Origin: Pterobdella sp. o SKG-2022
Lineage: Eukaryota; Annelida; Clitellata; Hirudinida; Piscicolidae
Assembly: GCA_964035795.1 (NCBI GenBank)
Contig: OZ038320.1
Location: forward strand, 10,599,726-10,663,725
Reading direction: 5' to 3'
DNA length: 64,000 nucleotides
Part shown: in pieces, positions 25,311-37,200 of the stretch
How positions within the stretch are numbered: the stretch's first letter is position 1
Layout of the letters: every line of letters starts with the position of its first letter
The notes under the pieces: generated by a model
Told to the model about the DNA's origin: nothing
Database searches by the model: none
What the model saw: only the letters and a program-made list of their open reading frames with translations
Translations under genes and position numbers: made by a program

Positions 25311-25587
25311 TGAAATATACTTCTTGATTTATGAGAAATTTCTTGAAAGAACATATAAAACAAATTTTATCCAACTAAAAATTTCGATAAGCTCAACCTT
25401 ATCATAATTCATTAGCGAGAAAAACGTGAAATTTTTTTTGATACATGAATTAGTAATCAAAAAAAATTTCTTATCTTCCTCACTAAAGAGTTATGATAAG
25501 GTTGAGCTTATCGAAAGCTTTAGTTGAATAAAATTTGTTTTACATGCTTTTTCAAGAAGTTCTTTATAAATCAAGAAGTATATTTCA
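25311..25587. mobile_element. Inverted-repeat MITE, about 105-bp arms
   Basis: The left arm opens TGAAATATACTTCTTGATTT and includes CGATAAGCTCAACCTTATCA. The right arm contains TGATAAGGTTGAGCTTATCG and closes with AATCAAGAAGTATATTTCA. The arms are separated by a T/A-rich centre of about 70 bp. No open frame is present. It sits in intron 2 of EXOG-like copy 1. The corresponding intron of copy 2 is about 200 bp and lacks it, so it arrived after the duplication. Confidence 0.8.
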
Positions 25588-26749
25588 TTTAATTCAAAAT
25601 TACTAACATACAATGTCTCTTAAAAACTAACTCATTAAAACATCTTACGATCAGCTATTGATTCTTTAGCTTGAAAAGCTAAAAAAATAGAATTGTTCTA
25701 TAACATGGTTATGTTTATTATTTATTTAATATTGATACAAACCACTAGGTGCTTTTGGGTTTCTATAATTCTTGTAAGGATCTCTTTCTAAGCTATTCGA
25801 TTTTGTTCTCATTGATTTTAACGATGATCTAGACGTTATTTTCGATATTATAGCTCCCATTTTTATAATTAGTTATTTTATTTATATATTTTAAAAATGA
25901 CGTATGCAATGATAGATTATTCATAATAACGCATTCACTTTAAAAAAAAAATTTAAAATTAATCTTTAAACTTTGAAATCTGATCATTAATTATGCCTAA
26001 AACTGCAAACATACGCGAGAATGCTCTCATGGAAAAGAAAACTGGGATAAACCAGAAACCTTAGGAACAAAAAAGAAAAAATTACGTATCTTTCCAAATG
26101 AAATTATTAATACGAGAAAGCTTAATGATAAAGAAAAAAAATTCAGTGAGGAATGGCTTCAATAATGTGGCAACTGCAGGTGGACACAAATGTTTAAAAT
26201 CTAATACTGATGAAATTACAATGAATAGATAATAAGAACTTGGAAAACGTAAAACACGGGATGTATGTACATCATCAAAAAATATATTTCTCTCTGAGGT
26301 CACAAATCATTGAAATAATATTATTGATGAATAAGTTGATTTTAAATTAGTCAATAAGCCAATTTTTATACATGTAGTCATGCTTTATAGCCAGAACTAC
26401 TAAATAAACCTTTTCGCTAATGTTCTATGATAAAGCTAAACTTATCAAAAACAATAGCTTTTTCTTTGAATAAATGTCTTCTAAGCCTTCTACTTTTTTT
26501 TTAAGTAAAAGTTTTGAAAATGTTACTTTGTTAACGAAAAGCTTTGTATTTTGATAAAATTCATTAGTGTTCTTGAATGTACTCATTTAGTTGTGGCTAG
26601 TGAAAAATCACCCAATTTCATATTAACAATTCATAAATCACTGTTTTATAATATTTTCTAAATTATATCAAATTTTTAAAACAAAAATCGATTTAGTTTT
26701 TGAAATATGAGTGTAAACGAAGTTTTTAGCTTCCTTTAAATGAGGATTA

Positions 26750-27400
26750 ATAACAACGGTTGAAACGAAAATGAAAAATCTCCAAAAAAAACCGTGGGTG
26801 ACTGAAAGAATAGTGGAAAAGATGCAAGAAAGAGGGTGGTGAAAAGAATAGCAACTGAAGAAGGGAGACGTAAGTTCAAAATACTGATCAACGAGCTCAG
26901 AAAAGAGACTAACAAAGCAAAAAAGAAGAGTGGCTTAGAGATTAATGTCTTAAAATTTAAAAAATAGAAAAGAAAAGGCAACTAGATCTCAAGTATCAAA
27001 AAGTAATGAGAAAGAAAGATGTATGCTATTCTGAATGAAAGGGGCGATTTTCTCACCAAACCAGAAGCAATGAAGGGTAGATAAAAAACAATGAACGTTT
27101 CTTCAATTTTGAAAACAAACCGGTTATCTTAGAACTGGAAAAGAAATAACGCGTTGGTAGAGAGACTCTAGGAGCTGTGTTAATTACCAGCGAAGTATAG
27201 AGAAAAATTCTAGATAACATGATTGAAAAGGGCTTTGAGGCAATGAAGATAAAAGTTGAGAATAGAAGATGGAAAACCTTGACTCAAAGAACCTGCGGAT
27301 CCCAGAAGTATTAAAAATGCCGTAAAAACACACAAGCCAAATCATTCCATAAAAACCGTTCAAGAGCACTAATCGCAAAAAACAGTCACTTGTGAACACT
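26750..27400 (+). mobile_element. LINE fragment, endonuclease-RT linker region
   Basis: Plus-strand frames, broken by many stops, read KPWVTERIVEKMQERG, TEEGRRKFKILINELRKETN and REALG-like blocks. These resemble the linker between endonuclease and reverse transcriptase of a LINE family common in invertebrates. The fragment lies between the two EXOG-like genes. Both ends of the element are missing. Confidence 0.6.
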
Positions 27401-27510
27401 TCAATGAATGAAAGGATTTTTCAAAATTTAAAATTAGAATGTATTAAAAAGCAAATCAAGTTTTATGTATTTGAAAAAACCAACAAAAAAGCTCAAAATA
27501 AAACCCGTTT

Positions 27511-27516
27511 TTTATT
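27511..27516 (-). terminator. Polyadenylation signal, EXOG-like copy 2
   Basis: Overlapping AATAAA hexamers on the minus strand at 27511-27520, about 80 bp beyond the TAA stop at 27597. Spacing and flanks resemble those after copy 1. Confidence 0.45.
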
Positions 27517-27596
27517 TATTATAAACTGTGATCATGACAGAACGATAATGTATAAATTTACAATTCTTTTTAATGAAATATAAACTTTTCTAGATT

Positions 27597-30500
27597 TTAT
27601 TGATATTTTGCTTTTCGTTCGGATTTTTCGAATCCTTTTTCTTGAGCTGCTTCATATTCTAAAGTGTAAGTGTAATCCCAAACACTATGATCGACCGTGC
27701 CCAAATCATCATGATATGAGGTACAGGTTTCCAATGCTTTCCCGAACTCAATGCTACTCCAAATGTCTATGCCCGCAAATTTTTCTATGTGGTCAGTTCT
27801 GCTTAACTAATAAAAATAAAACGTTTAAAATATGTACTTTGAGATGAAATAAGAACTTTCAGATATAATTTATAACATATTTGAAATTTTCAAAAAAAAT
27901 AATTAGTCTCCGAGGGAATTCATAAAAAAGTATCAAAAGTGAAACTTTTCATAAAATTTAGTGATCATTTAGCCAATTTCTTATCGTGGCAAGGCTAAAT
28001 CACACATTATCACAAACTCACAAAAAAACTAGTTTTTTTTTCTATTTGAAAAAAACTAAACAAAGAAATTGGAATAAGCAACTTGATATATATTAATAAA
28101 ATTCATGATTATTCAATAACCACTCAAATGTATTTTTGTAGGTTTGTCGATTTGTGTTTCAGCTATGGCTTACTCATTTTAATTATCGTTTTTTCACTCT
28201 AAAAATACTTTTTTTGCTACATTTTTCTATTAACGCAATTTTAACTAAATTACTAAATAATAACCCCTTCTCATTCTTTTTTACCCCCAATAACTTTTAT
28301 TTTCTTATTATTTTGTTTTATTAACCGAAAAAATCGTATCTATTAGAGTTTTATATCACTTTTTCTACCCCACATTTTTTTTCCTGAGTGCTTTAACAGA
28401 TTTTTCTTCTATCACGTTTCCTAATTGAACTAAAAATATTAATCCTATGTCTCATTTTCTATTTTCTTGACATAATTCACGTCTCAAGGAAAAATTCCCT
28501 TTAACTTTTTATTTGTAGTTTTGTTAACTACTTTCAGATTTGCTTTTACCAAGTTTTCTCTTATTCCACTCTACCTCAAAAAGTCTCTCTTGACCCATCT
28601 GTCTTTTCTTTTTATTGGTCTAGCTCTAATCTCTTTTTTTCTAAAATTTTTGAAAATGTTGTTTTGAACCTTCTTAACCTCTATTTCAGTAGCATCAATC
28701 TATTCCTATCCTTTCAGTCTGGAACTTCTTTTCTCAAAATTCACATTGATATAATTTTTTCAAAATCTGGTATTCTTTTCTTTTTCGTTTTTCATGACTT
28801 TTTAATTCTTCGAGCCGAACATGAATATTCAAATGAAAACACTTTTCGGAGTTATTTTTATTTCACGAAACTTTTCGCAAATGAACTTACATTATCAAGT
28901 GGAGGTACAAATATATATGTTTTTTCCTTTATATCTCTCCAATAGATCTGCCTCAGTTTGTATTAATAACTCATTATCTCGCTTTTTATGTTTTTTGTGG
29001 AATTTCTCAAAGCTCCATTCTAGGTTTTCTACTTTTCATTACATTACTTTTTTGTCTCATAGAGCCATTCGCTTAAAAGTAAGCTTTATGATGATAACTC
29101 ATATCTTTGCCTCTTTTTCCTTTTCCTCTCTCTCAACTACTTCAGAACAATTTTCTATTTAAATCAGTTCTATCGCTTTTTGGAGTAGTTCTATTTATTC
29201 ATTTTGTTTTTATTTATTTCAAAATTACCCAACTCGGTTCAGCCTTATATATTTAATTCTAAATCTTCATACTTCTTTTTTCTTACTATCTCTTCCAGCC
29301 TAATTCTATACTTATTCCACCATTCGTAGTTTAGGTTTCATTTTTGACTTTTTTGTTTATTAAACTTCAAATAAAACCTTTTGCTTTCAACTGCTTTTAT
29401 AATCGTTGTAAATATAGGCAAATTTCTTCTTTACTTGATGACTTTACCTCCAAACTCTCGTCTTTTATCTCATTCTTTCTTTCATGAATTACTGCAATTC
29501 TCTATAATACAATCTATCAGACTCCACTTTTGCTTTTCTCAGCAAGTTCTTCAATAGTCCTGCTCGTTTTTTTTACATCAATTCTCATCTTATTAATTTT
29601 CAATGACTCTTCAAGTATAGGTCTATCTTAAAAATTTATTGTATCTTTTCCTCCTATTTTTTTGACCTTCTAATTGTTCTGGTCTAAGACCTTTTTTTCG
29701 TCTCAATTTTTTATCATTTCTGTATTTATGAAAAACAAATACAAAATATACACAATGTGTTTTTTTTCCATACTATTGTTTTAGGCTATACTACGTCATC
29801 CCTGTTTCTCATTTATATGTAAAATCTTTTTTTCACGTACTAGCTCTTTTTTTGGAACTTCCTTTTCCCATCATACTTTTCTTTTTGCAAGTTTTTCAAA
29901 ACTGATCTCTTCACTCAACTTGTAGCAAAGCTCTTGGACGCTACGGAAAAGATACTCAATAAATGGCTTATTACTAAAAAAAACATCGAATTTGTATTCA
30001 AACATATCACATTGATGGAATCTAAAAAAATAATTTTTATGAAATTAATTGAATAATTTTATTATTAAATAAGCTAAATTTTATCAATTGAAAAGTTTTG
30101 GTCATAAACTTTTTAAAAATTGTACTTTCTTATATCCTACCCATAGTTTGTTTATTTTATAGGCTTTAGAATAGAAATAGATAAAATACAGTAAAACTAG
30201 CTCATAATCAAAAAATAATAACTTATAACTTATAGTGAAGTAATGAACACAAAGTATTTATTCTAAATCTCAAGCTTTTTGTAAGACGAGCTTACATTAT
30301 CAAAGGAAATTTTGATTTTAATCACTTGTTTACCTCCCTATTTGGTTCAGGCTATTTTACGTCAGCTTATAACTGAAATATTTTAAGCGATCTTTTTCAA
30401 TTGCAAACTCGAATCTGTTTTTAGAAAGCTTTTTGCATGTGAATATAATGAAAGATTTTTCTAGTTTTCCTACAATTTTTGCTGTGTTCTTGCTATTTTC

Positions 30501-31168
30501 CCAATAAAAAACAAAAAGAATTTTCACTTTAATTTTTTTCTCAAATTTTCAAACGCTACACAATGGAACAACTTCAGAATAAATTCCGAAATCTTATTCA
30601 ACAAAAATTTTAACAGTGTATGCAAAGTGGGTACTATAACAAGTTCTAGTTTCAATAATTTCCCCATCAATGTTGTTATTAGGCTTCGTACATATATGCT
30701 TAATTCTAATGAAGTTACGATTTTTCACAATTGAAAAAATAAAGCATATTTCCAACCGTGTTAAAATTAAATAAACTTAAAACTTAAAACAAATGTATAA
30801 ATTGTTAAAAATGATATAGTACCTTGTAAATGCCTGGATGAATATTATAACTAAATTTTCTATTAGGGAAGATAAATTTAGCGGCGTAATAGTTTCTACC
30901 TCCTAAATAAAGCAGTATCTGACGGAATAAAGAATAATTTTTTGAAACGAAAATAAAAAAAAAAAATTTAAACTAACCTTGAAAACATGCGTTGGAACAG
31001 CTACTCTGTTATTACCTATAACCTGAGAAATATATTTTCAATACTGAACTATCAAATAAAAATGCATTAAAAAACATCATCGTCTCCTAGAAGCAGTTTT
31101 GTATTTGCAGGGTTCAGCACAAAAGCGCTTTTTTAGTCACAACTTTCGGCTAAAAGCTCATCGACTTT

Positions 31169-31253
<85 letters not shown>

Positions 31254-34200
31254 AACAAGTTATAAATTTTCAATAAGTTTTATTGCTTTATAAAAACCAA
31301 TTATATGAAAATTAACTGTTTTTAGCTCAAAGCTCTGACACTACCGGTCTTTCTCTATGTCATCGAGTCAATTGCTCTATTCAGCTCAATACTCGAAGAC
31401 TTTAGTATATCAATTTTTCAAACAATTAGAAATACTAAACTGAAAAACAGTACTGACATTGATCGAGTTGACAACGAAGATGTCTGAAATGGCTTGGCCA
31501 AGTTCAAAGAATGGAAAAATCCTGTTTACTGATACAGTTTAATATCGTGAACGGATGCAAAAAGAACAACTATAGCATAATGTTATGGAAACCTGAACAA
31601 CGTCAAGTTTCGATGTGATCTTGAAAAACCATTCTACTAATTTTTATCACTGTACTTGAACTCACAGTTAACTTTCATTTGGTTAATTTTTTTAAAAACG
31701 TGCTTTTTTATCCAATAAATTTATTCTTATTCAGTTTTTACAGTAATTATACTTTAAATTATCACGTAACATTTATTATATATAATTGTATTTATTATTT
31801 TACTTTGTATCGTACAGTTCTGTCCAAATGTTTTCGAGGTCCTGTGACTATTGGCGAAAACAATGGACCAGTCACAACATATACCTAGAAGTTTGAAGAA
31901 ATATTGATGATTTTTCATGTTGATAAAAATTTTTCAAAATATTGAGCAATCACGAGCTAAATGACAGAAAATTAATTATGAATTAACAAATATTCAAATG
32001 AAACGATTGGAATTTAGGGTCAATTTTTTTCAATGTTGATGATAAAGTTTGTCAAATCGCCTAAAATCATAGCGTAATTTTTAATAAATGTTTTGAGCCA
32101 CTTTTTGGAAAATGCGGAGACTTGCCGAAAGTTTCATTCTACTAATACCTATAGCCAATGGAATTCTCATCTATCAATTCATCGTTCTCTTCTGGACCAT
32201 AAAAAAGTTTCATCTTTTAAAAAATTAGTTTGTATTTTATCATTTTTCTGGAAGTTTCTTACTAAACTACTACACAAAAAATTTGTTTTTCATAATTTTT
32301 ACCCAGAACTTAAATGATTCTTTTACCAAAAAATCTTATCTCCTAGAGCTACCCTGATTTTGTCGTTTTTATTATTTCGCCAAACTTTGTAAACTTTTAT
32401 TAGATCCTTCTGTTTCATAAATATTTGTCCATTTCTATTTTAATTTTTTTTCTAAAATTTTTGAGAAGGTTGTTTCGACCGAATTCAGTTTTATCTCAAT
32501 AGCAATAGCGTTCTCTCCCCTTCTAGGTCAGGTTATCGCGAAAATTTTTTTTACTTCCTTGTTTCTTTGTATAAATAAAAATATTCTTTGTTTTGATTTT
32601 TAAACTGTTAAGCGCTCGTTCGGAAATTTTATTTTTGCTAATAAAGAACTTGTTATAAGAACTTAGTCTGATGAGAGAAGACTGACAAAACCGTCGATGC
32701 GTAGCTTTCCAAGAAGTAATTCCCTTGAAAAGAAAATATAAATGACTAAAAAGTTGTTGGAGAACATAAAAAAGATTTTAAATTTTTTCTCTGAAATGGT
32801 AACAGCCTGAACGATTGGGAGCTGAGTTGGGGTTTTTTAATTTTATGCTGAGGATGATGGATGTCACTACTAAATCTTTTATTTTCAAAATCTTTTATGT
32901 AGTTATTTTTTCTTTAAAATCTGATAATTCATTTCATATTTTTTAATTAATTTTTTTCACTTTTACTTTTATGTTTTTATTTGGAATAAATTGAAGTTTG
33001 AGGGGATGAAAAATTAAATTGATGGCACAGAACCTAAATCAAATAGTGGGGTAAACAAACCAAAAGTATTTATTAATCTAAATCACGATGCTTTTCGTAA
33101 GTTTAATTTACTCTATCAAAATTAAGATTTCATTTTTTTTCCTCTGTTTTAAACCTCAAATCAGTTTTGTTTTTTTTACTGTTTTTCACCTCTAAAAAAA
33201 CAAACGAGTTTATCTTTATCTGATTACTCTTCTTAAATTACTTGTCTTTTATCTTATTCAGCAACGTTTTTTACTACAACCTGCCAAATTTATTTATCCT
33301 CTTTTGTAAAGTTTTTAAAAATGCAACTCGCTCTATCACCCGGACACTTAAGTTTTATCACGTCACTCAAAACTTTCTTTTCACTCAGTTTGTATGAAGT
33401 GTTTTGAGTGCAGCGAAAATTGCGCTTAATGACCAAAATTTAGATCAGCTTAAATTTCATTTGATAAAGTTAGTATAAAATTTTAAATTCAGTAACATAA
33501 AAACTTACGTCGTAATTCTTGATTTTAGTTCGGACGAATGAGTTGAATTTATCGAGATATGCCTTCAAAACATCACATAGAGGGACGCAAGTAGTTATGC
33601 TGTAGATCTCATCTTTATGCTCATCTTTCTAAAAATAATTTGGTTTGAAAAAATGAAATTTATACTAAACATGATTTTCTCTATTATAATTTATTTTCTC
33701 AATAGTTGCGTATTGTTGCTTACTTAAAATAACTTGAAGTATTGAAAAAACTTTTTTTTAGAGGAACTGGATTAAAATAGATTAATGTATTAAGAGTAGA
33801 AATAGTTTGAGATACGTATGTATGATGCGATAAAAGCTCAAATGTATTTGGTTATTTATAGAGCGCTTTTCCTTATAGATCAAAGGACTTGCTAAAGATT
33901 TAACGTAGCGAAAACACACTGTGGAACAGATGCTAACTGTCGGTCAACGTAGGATCGAACCTCTGAACTATACGGGCTGACCAAGAGAAACATATCTACT
34001 TTTTAAATTTTTAATCTGTCGACTAAAAAGGCTGTTTTATTGATATTACTATTGTCGATGGGGGTTGAGGTTATAAATAAAAGTTTAAAAAAGTTGAATA
34101 TATGAAATTTCACGTTCAGATGAGGTAATTTACTTGACACTACGAAATTTGAAAAAAAATTATTTAAGGAAAAAAAGTTTACAAAAAGAAGAAATGGGAG

Positions 34201-37200
34201 AAAGCATTTTGAAGACTATTTTCAATAATTGATTTAAAACAGAAACTGCAGAAAAGCATGTAAACCCATGCAGATTTTGCAGTAAAAGTTATTCCTAGCC
34301 CATTAATACGTTTTAAAAAATCTTAGAGCTTTCTAAATGTTAAAATATTGTTTACAACAATAATGAAAATAAGAATACAAAATAGTGTCTAGAAAGCAAG
34401 TAAAAGATCTCATATGCCAGAAATGAAAAAAAATGTGGACTTAGTCACACACTTTGTGATGGTGTTGAGATTCTATTCTTTTTCGTTTCTGTTTCCACTT
34501 AAAAAGTAGAGTGAAGTTAAAACCTGAATGAGCAAAGTTTGAAAATGTGTTATTTCCATTATTCTATGGTCGATACATGTCCGCCATCACGAGTATTTTT
34601 TTCGAGATGAATAAATTCCACAGGGCTTCGTTCTAGGACCAATTCTCTTTTCTCTATATATATCACCCATCTGTAATATTATTGAAAAGCACAACTTGCT
34701 TTTTCACCAGTTACCTTTTTCATGAGTTTTTTTCCTAGTTCCTAACCCCACTCTATAAATTATCAAGTTGTCTCTGCTCTAAACTCTTGGTTTTCTCACA
34801 GTCAACTGAAACCTACTAAAGAGAGGTGAGGTTTATCGGCAGCTCTATTCTTTTAGCAAATTGCAACTGATCTTCTTTGGTAACTTTTGAAAGCAACACG
34901 CTCCCTTAATTTTTCAAGCTCAAAATCTTAGGTGTCACTCTAGACTCAACTTTGAACTTGGCTCTCTTTATTTTTCAAATAATCTCATTTTTTAACTTCC
35001 ATATTCAAACCATAAAATAAGTACGTGAATTCATACCTCTTGTCACTGCTAATGCTCTCACTAGTTCACTCCAGATTAGACTACTGCATTTCTCTCCTTT
35101 GTGGGCAACCAAATTAACTTTTGCGCAAGCTTCAATTTCTTCAAAACCATGCAGCCAGAATGGTTCTTTAACTGGTTTTCAGTTTCCCAAAAACGCAAGT
35201 TTAAATTTCTTTGGCTTATTGCCTACATTTTTAAGCTTAAACAACCTACCTATCTTTTTGATCTTTTGTCTATTAGGCACACCAATTAGTCTCTAGCTTT
35301 TTAAACCTTTTTTTTCAAGCTTGCTTATAAGTCGCCCTTTCTCTCACCATGCCTCACACTTGTGGAATTTCATTGTGTCTACCTGGCGCTCTTCTCTTTT
35401 TCTCAAAAGTTTTCACAAATTTTTAAGAACTCACCTAAATCATGAACAATTTCGCTCATAACTTCTCACAGTCATTTGAAAACTTCTGTAGCAAATTTTT
35501 TTTTAAATTTTGCGCTATAAAAATTTCAATAATAATAATAGTAATTATCTAAATGTGCTGTAATGTAAATGGTATTTAGTATAGCGTCTTTTCTTAAAAT
35601 TTAAAGCACTGAAAACACTAAGGAGCAAGTGCTAATTGTTGATTCAACACGGGATTAAAACCGGTAGTTTTAGATAATTAGTCTAATGGTTTACCCGCTA
35701 AGCTACACGGGCCAAATATACTATATAGAAAAACATGTTAGTGCAACCTGTGTTAAATCAGCGAAAATTGGAGTGTGAGAAAAGATGACTTAAATGTGCT
35801 AAAAAGAACAAATAACATAAAATTTACAGAATGAAATTAATAAAGATAGGCTCAAAAGAAAATTAATTATTCATATACAAAAATCTATCTGATTACGTAA
35901 ACTAACCTAAATCAAATAAAGAGGGAAACAAACACAAACTGAACTTTCTTTTGAAAAACACAAAACTAAGAGTCAGAACAAACGAAGAAGGCCCCACTTT
36001 TGCAACCACATCCCACAGAGTGACGGGCTCAGTCCAGTCCTCTTTACAACGTATTTAAAAGCAGCAATGAAAGACGTCAGAAAAAGTGCTCGCACAAAAA
36101 GTAGTGTATGCTGATGAGGTAGACTTCTTAAGTAAAGATGGTATAGACCTCGACATTGTCGAAAAAACCCTGGCTTCCTGGAACCTACAAATGAACATAG
36201 GGAAAACTGAAACTTCATCAATTGATGAAACAATGAGAGAATGGAAGAAAAGCAAAAAAACTAGGAATGCTTCTTGAATCTAAAGAAGAATAAAAAAGAA
36301 AAAAAAATCTGGCAATGGAAGCCATGCGAAAAATGAACAAAATATCGACGTCAAGCATAGCAAGACCAAAAAAGGTAAGAATTTATAAAGCATATGTCCA
36401 ATCCATTATGCTTTTTGGCTGCAGCACTTGGTTGATGTGCAAAAAAATGGAAAGATCAATAGACAGTTTAAACAGAAGAATGGTGAAACACGCATGTGAA
36501 ATTTTCTGGCCCAAACGCATGTCTACAAAAGAAATAAACGCTCTCATTGAAATAGCAACATGTGAGGTAAAAAAAACGACGCTGGCAGATGCTAAGCCAC
36601 ATTTTTCGTATGGACGACCATTTTTCGGCATAAAAAGCAACCATTGATGCCATCAAAACCAAAAAAGAAAAACGAGGAAGATTAAATACTAGCCTACTTA
36701 CCACCATCAAGGATTACTTGAAACGTCATTTCCTTTCAATAAAAGAAACAATCGAACTTGCAAAAGACAGGAAATCGTAGAAGTTGAAAGGAAGCCGTGC
36801 TTCAGCAAACGAAAAACTCTAACTATTGAACCAACATTTATTTTTTAGTGCTTTTTTGTAAACCCTAATAAATAAATAAGCCCAAAACAAATGACGTGTG
36901 ATAGCCAAAATCAAATTGTAAGGTCAACAAACACAAAGTATTTATTCAAAAAAGACACGAAGCTTTTTGTAAGACTAGCTTACATTATCAAATGAAGTAA
37001 GCTAGTCTTACGACAAAAAAGACACGAAGCTTTTCGTAAGACTAGCTTACGTTATCAAATGAAGTAAGCTAGTCTTACGAAAAGCTTCGTGTCTTTTTTG
37101 AATAAATACTTTGTGTTTGTTGACTTTACAAAAACAGGAAGTAATTATTAAGTAAATTCACAAAGCTTTTTGTGAAACAAACTTACATTATCATAATGTA

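Larger units (their letters stand above)
15803..25860 (-). pseudogene. EXOG-like endonuclease-fold gene, copy 1, with in-frame stop
   Basis: Nine exons: 25743-25860, 25649-25678, 24976-25116, 20611-20753, 19603-19725, 19363-19443, 17641-17685, 17485-17580 and 15803-16015. Splice phases match copy 2 throughout. The family is the DNA/RNA non-specific endonuclease group (EXOG/EndoG), normally mitochondrial 5'-3' exo/endonucleases. Family landmarks are QIPKWIMEH (about 83-91), [15 protein letters not shown] (about 186-193), VAVPTPVFK, FIFPN and TGIDIWSSV. The catalytic RGH of EXOG aligns with YNS before LFLPGN, so the general-base His is replaced by Ser (residue 116). The Asn/Trp metal-site block is also not visible. 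Exon 8 has an in-frame TGA at codon 234 (seventh codon of the exon), where copy 2 has Gly. This would remove the last third. A downstream alternative acceptor escapes the stop only by changing frame. The gene keeps clean splice sites, so it may be a young pseudogene or a truncated product. Confidence 0.72.

Noticed and set aside
31099..31293. Open frame with repeated Ile-Tyr-Leu-Ser
   Set aside because: It is the translation of the (ATCT)n microsatellite.
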